Below, one piece after another: positions 3,989 to 6,411 of a stretch of DNA of 6,411 nucleotides. Made by a program: the position numbers and the translations under genes. Source of the DNA: Planctomycetota bacterium (lineage in GTDB: Bacteria; Planctomycetota; J058; JARGOJ01); the NCBI GenBank assembly GCA_029210225.1, contig JARGOJ010000532.1:1-6411 (forward strand), written 5' to 3'. Numbering within the stretch: position 1 is the first letter of the stretch; every line of letters begins with the position of its first letter. Under the pieces are notes generated by a model, which did not search any database, was not told the DNA's origin, and saw only the letters and a program-made list of their open reading frames with translations.

Positions 3989-6411
3989 TCAATTGTCACT
4001 TGTCCCTCGCTCCTGCTCGGTTCCGACCTCGACCGTTTCGCCTTCTTGCTCCAATGTTTCCTGGGCAACAGGATCCTTCTGCACTGATTCCTTATCTACC
4101 ATTCCCGTTTCGACGATCTCTCGGATCTCTTTGGTAACTTCTTTTTCGGTCGAAGGCTCTTCCTTTTTCACCGCATCAACGGCCTCTCGAATCTCTGGTA
4201 ACTGCATTAAGCGGGAATCGGGTCGAAACACAGCGCTCTCTCGACTCTTTTCGCGATCTTCTAAGATCTCTTTCATGAATTCGTCGAGCATCTCGTGTTG
4301 TTCGTGACTCAATTCGCCTCGAACCGCACAAGTCCAGATGCGTCTCTTAAGTTGGTGGCTTTGCTTCATAAACTCTCGAATTGGACCCTGTCCCGGATTG
4401 AGCTCTCTCAATTCCAGCAAGAGTTGGTGAAAGAGCTCCTCTTTCATTTCAAGCATGCGCTCGTTAGCCAGGTCATGTAGATTTCTCCAGCGTTGCCAAT
4501 CGAGTTCATCCAATGACCACATGGGTACCTGAACGAATCCACGGAGCTTCCGCCTCAGTCTTCTAAGTTCCTTGACCGCGTGAGGATTTTTTGTGTCCAG
4601 TCCCACCGCAAGGATCTCCAGGCTTAGCCTCGCCGACAACCGACGCCGCTTAAACTCGACAAAGCCTCGATATAAACCAAGGACAGCACCAAGCGTCGCG
4701 AGAATCTTCCAGGTTAGACCTAACCAGTCCAACGGTTTTTTCGAGGGCAAGAGATTCGCCTCTTCATAGTATTCTTTGGAACCTTCGTGAAGTGGAAGCG
4801 ACGACACGTTCTCCGCCATTCGTTTCTGTCCACCTTCGGTTCCAAGAAATGCCGCCCCCCCAAAGACCGACTTAGTGATTTCCTTTACATTAAATGGCAA
4901 ATCGCTTGTCGTCGTAAGGACCGCTTTCGTCGAGATTGTTTGGATCGGAAGTTCATCTTTTCTTTGACAGAGATATGTCCCCGGTTCAATCATTGAAGTG
5001 GAGAACGCTGAACCAATCACTCCAGCCAAATTTTCAGCGCGCATCGACAACAATATGACATCAGGATCGTTCAACAAGGATTTAACTCCCTCACTAGGAA
5101 TGAAGCTAACAAAGAAAGCAACATCGACGTCACCGTTCAGGATTCGTTCCACCATCTGGGGTACTGAATAATAGTAAGCGTCAATATCTGAGAGTTGAAT
5201 ACCATGTTTTTCGAGTACGGCTTGGGCAAGTATCGCTGTTCCACTCGCTACAGCTCCCAGGCAAACCTTGAGCTTCTTCGGGCCTTTACTTTTAATCACG
5301 TCCAAAGTCAGTCGTCTCTTCGCGTTCTTCTCATTTAACTTCTTGATGACAGATCGACGCGCAATGACATGGACTTTCTCTTCATGAAGCATCGCTATTC
5401 TACGTATGTTTGGAACCGATTGAATTTCGGGCATCGACTCCTCGCTAATTCGACTGTAGACTCTGTTAGAACTAAACCGAGTCGCTAAAGCGATGTCATA
5501 TTGCATGATGGCAATCGTCGGACTCTCCGAGAGCATCTGTGCGTTCTCCACAGAGCCGTCTGTAGCAACTAGTCGAGATTCGATTCCGCTTTGCTCAAGC
5601 AGCATTTTAATCATCTTCCCCAGTTCATAATATTTGCTGCCAATTGACCCAGTGGCTATTTGGAGTTTGTTTCTTTCCTCTTTAAAGAACTGGATGGCCC
5701 CAGGGTGCATTTTCAGTCCGTCAGGAAGCCTCTGAGCGACTCGAAAACTGACGTCTCCGACTGTTGTTTGAGAGGTGAGCAGGTCTTCTAGATTGTCAAA
5801 AAAGATGGAAACGAACTTTTGCGCTAACCCTGCATCTAACTCCCGTCGACATATTAGGTAGACATCTGTACCTAGTGTATGAACAGCCTTTGGTTGATTG
5901 ATATAGAGGTTCTTATGGAGAATTATCTCTTTTAAAGCCAAAGGGTTTTTCTTCTTCAGACTTTCATACAACTCAGAGAGATCCAAAAGCTCACATTGAC
6001 CTGACTCCATCGCATTGGCCACTGCTTTTGTCGGTGCTCCCGTCACAAAGAAGGCGGCACTAATAGCTCCTGAGACGAGTTTTTTAGAAGCTTCATCGAA
6101 GCTGTTGATTAATGACGGGTCTTTAGTGACACCCACCTCTTTAAGGATAAACTCGGTCACTATGTGAGTAGCACTGTCACTTTGACCTCCAAAGAAACTG
6201 TGATTCTGAATATCGGCCAACTTCTTTATGTTGGCGTCTTTTCGAACGACAATCTGAACAGTGTCGATGTAAAGTCGTGAGAGAACGCGAATCTTCTCTT
6301 TTGACTCGGCGGAACTAACAAACAAGGCTGGTTCAGCAATAAAGGCGACATCAGCACTGCCATCAACTATGCGGGTGACGTTTTTAACCGAACCCGTCGA
6401 TTCCTGTGCGA
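3989..6411 (-). CDS. Membrane-anchored protein with two tandem TAXI solute-binding domains (5' end outside window)
   Basis: The frame is open to the right edge, so the 806 visible residues lack the N-terminus; the first TTG (6325) is internal to a domain and is not the start. TAXI proteins bind small substrates, often carboxylates, for TRAP transporters. The first domain is visible from ESTGSVKNVTRIVDGSADVA (residues 3-22) to LKMHPGAIQFFKEE (232-245). A second follows at once, with ATGSIGSKYYELGKMIKMLL (252-271), DGSVENAQML (284-293) and a matching end LPLHEGSKEYYEE (538-550). Then come PLDWLGLTW, one transmembrane helix (about 564-582), a basic patch (KRRRLSARL) and a hydrophilic tail of about 220 residues ending in a Glu/Lys-rich stretch. 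By the positive-inside rule both binding domains are outside the membrane and the tail is cytoplasmic. No TRAP permease gene is in view, so a sensing or signalling role is an alternative to transport. Confidence 0.88.
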   Translation of the reverse strand, partial: AQESTGSVKNVTRIVDGSADVAFIAEPALFVSSAESKEKIRVLSRLYIDTVQIVVRKDANIKKLADIQNHSFFGGQSDSATHIVTEFILKEVGVTKDPSLINSFDEASKKLVSGAISAAFFVTGAPTKAVANAMESGQCELLDLSELYESLKKKNPLALKEIILHKNLYINQPKAVHTLGTDVYLICRRELDAGLAQKFVSIFFDNLEDLLTSQTTVGDVSFRVAQRLPDGLKMHPGAIQFFKEERNKLQIATGSIGSKYYELGKMIKMLLEQSGIESRLVATDGSVENAQMLSESPTIAIMQYDIALATRFSSNRVYSRISEESMPEIQSVPNIRRIAMLHEEKVHVIARRSVIKKLNEKNAKRRLTLDVIKSKGPKKLKVCLGAVASGTAILAQAVLEKHGIQLSDIDAYYYSVPQMVERILNGDVDVAFFVSFIPSEGVKSLLNDPDVILLSMRAENLAGVIGSAFSTSMIEPGTYLCQRKDELPIQTISTKAVLTTTSDLPFNVKEITKSVFGGAAFLGTEGGQKRMAENVSSLPLHEGSKEYYEEANLLPSKKPLDWLGLTWKILATLGAVLGLYRGFVEFKRRRLSARLSLEILAVGLDTKNPHAVKELRRLRRKLRGFVQVPMWSLDELDWQRWRNLHDLANERMLEMKEELFHQLLLELRELNPGQGPIREFMKQSHQLKRRIWTCAVRGELSHEQHEMLDEFMKEILEDREKSRESAVFRPDSRLMQLPEIREAVDAVKKEEPSTEKEVTKEIREIVETGMVDKESVQKDPVAQETLEQEGETVEVGTEQERGTSDN

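Noticed and set aside
2326..4307. Plus-strand frames opposite the M14 and TAXI genes.
   Set aside because: They are antisense shadows of clearly conserved minus-strand proteins.
6323..6325. TTG at 6325 as the start of the TAXI protein.
   Set aside because: The frame continues to the edge with 28 more residues that match the TAXI pattern (ESTGSVKN, DGSADVAF), so the gene begins outside the window.
1..6411. CRISPR arrays, tRNA or rRNA genes, transposase genes.
   Set aside because: No regularly spaced repeats, no cloverleaf or ribosomal signature and no transposase-like reading frame were found.

Overview
The window reads almost entirely on the minus strand and looks like a bacterial chromosome segment from a Gram-negative-type cell envelope. 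There is a lipobox lipoprotein and a TAXI-type periplasmic binding protein. Several proteins resemble uncharacterised families I associate with Planctomycetota, but that assignment is from memory and only tentative. Two genes run off the edges.

In transcription order (right to left): (1) 3989-6411 is the 3' part of a large membrane protein with two tandem TRAP-transporter TAXI solute-binding domains, one transmembrane helix and a charged tail of about 220 residues. (2) 2358-3893 is an M14 zinc carboxypeptidase made as a lipoprotein. (3) 2169-2321, 1867-2172 and 1590-1877 are three small unrecognised ORFs with overlapping ends. They look translationally coupled, and the last two appear to be diverged tandem copies of one another. 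(4) 1277-1460 is a long imperfect inverted repeat (element B) ending about four bases before the next start codon. (5) 457-1272 is an unnamed-family gene split in two by a 156-bp imperfect palindrome (element A, 647-802). (6) 1-407 is the 5' part of a zinc-ribbon membrane protein.

The main discovery is the pair of inverted-repeat elements. Element A is symmetric about one centre over its whole length and is flanked by 3-bp direct repeats. Removing it with one repeat copy (159 nt, exactly 53 codons) restores a single 218-codon reading frame that joins two sensible protein halves. Element B has the same 18-nt core dyad with a compensatory base-pair change, plus similar inner arms. Together they look like two copies of an undescribed, non-coding, MITE-like or structured element family, both next to or inside the same gene.

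The TAXI protein and the M14 lipoprotein share orientation with a 95-bp gap and may be co-expressed at the cell envelope. The sequence gives no direct evidence that they share a pathway.
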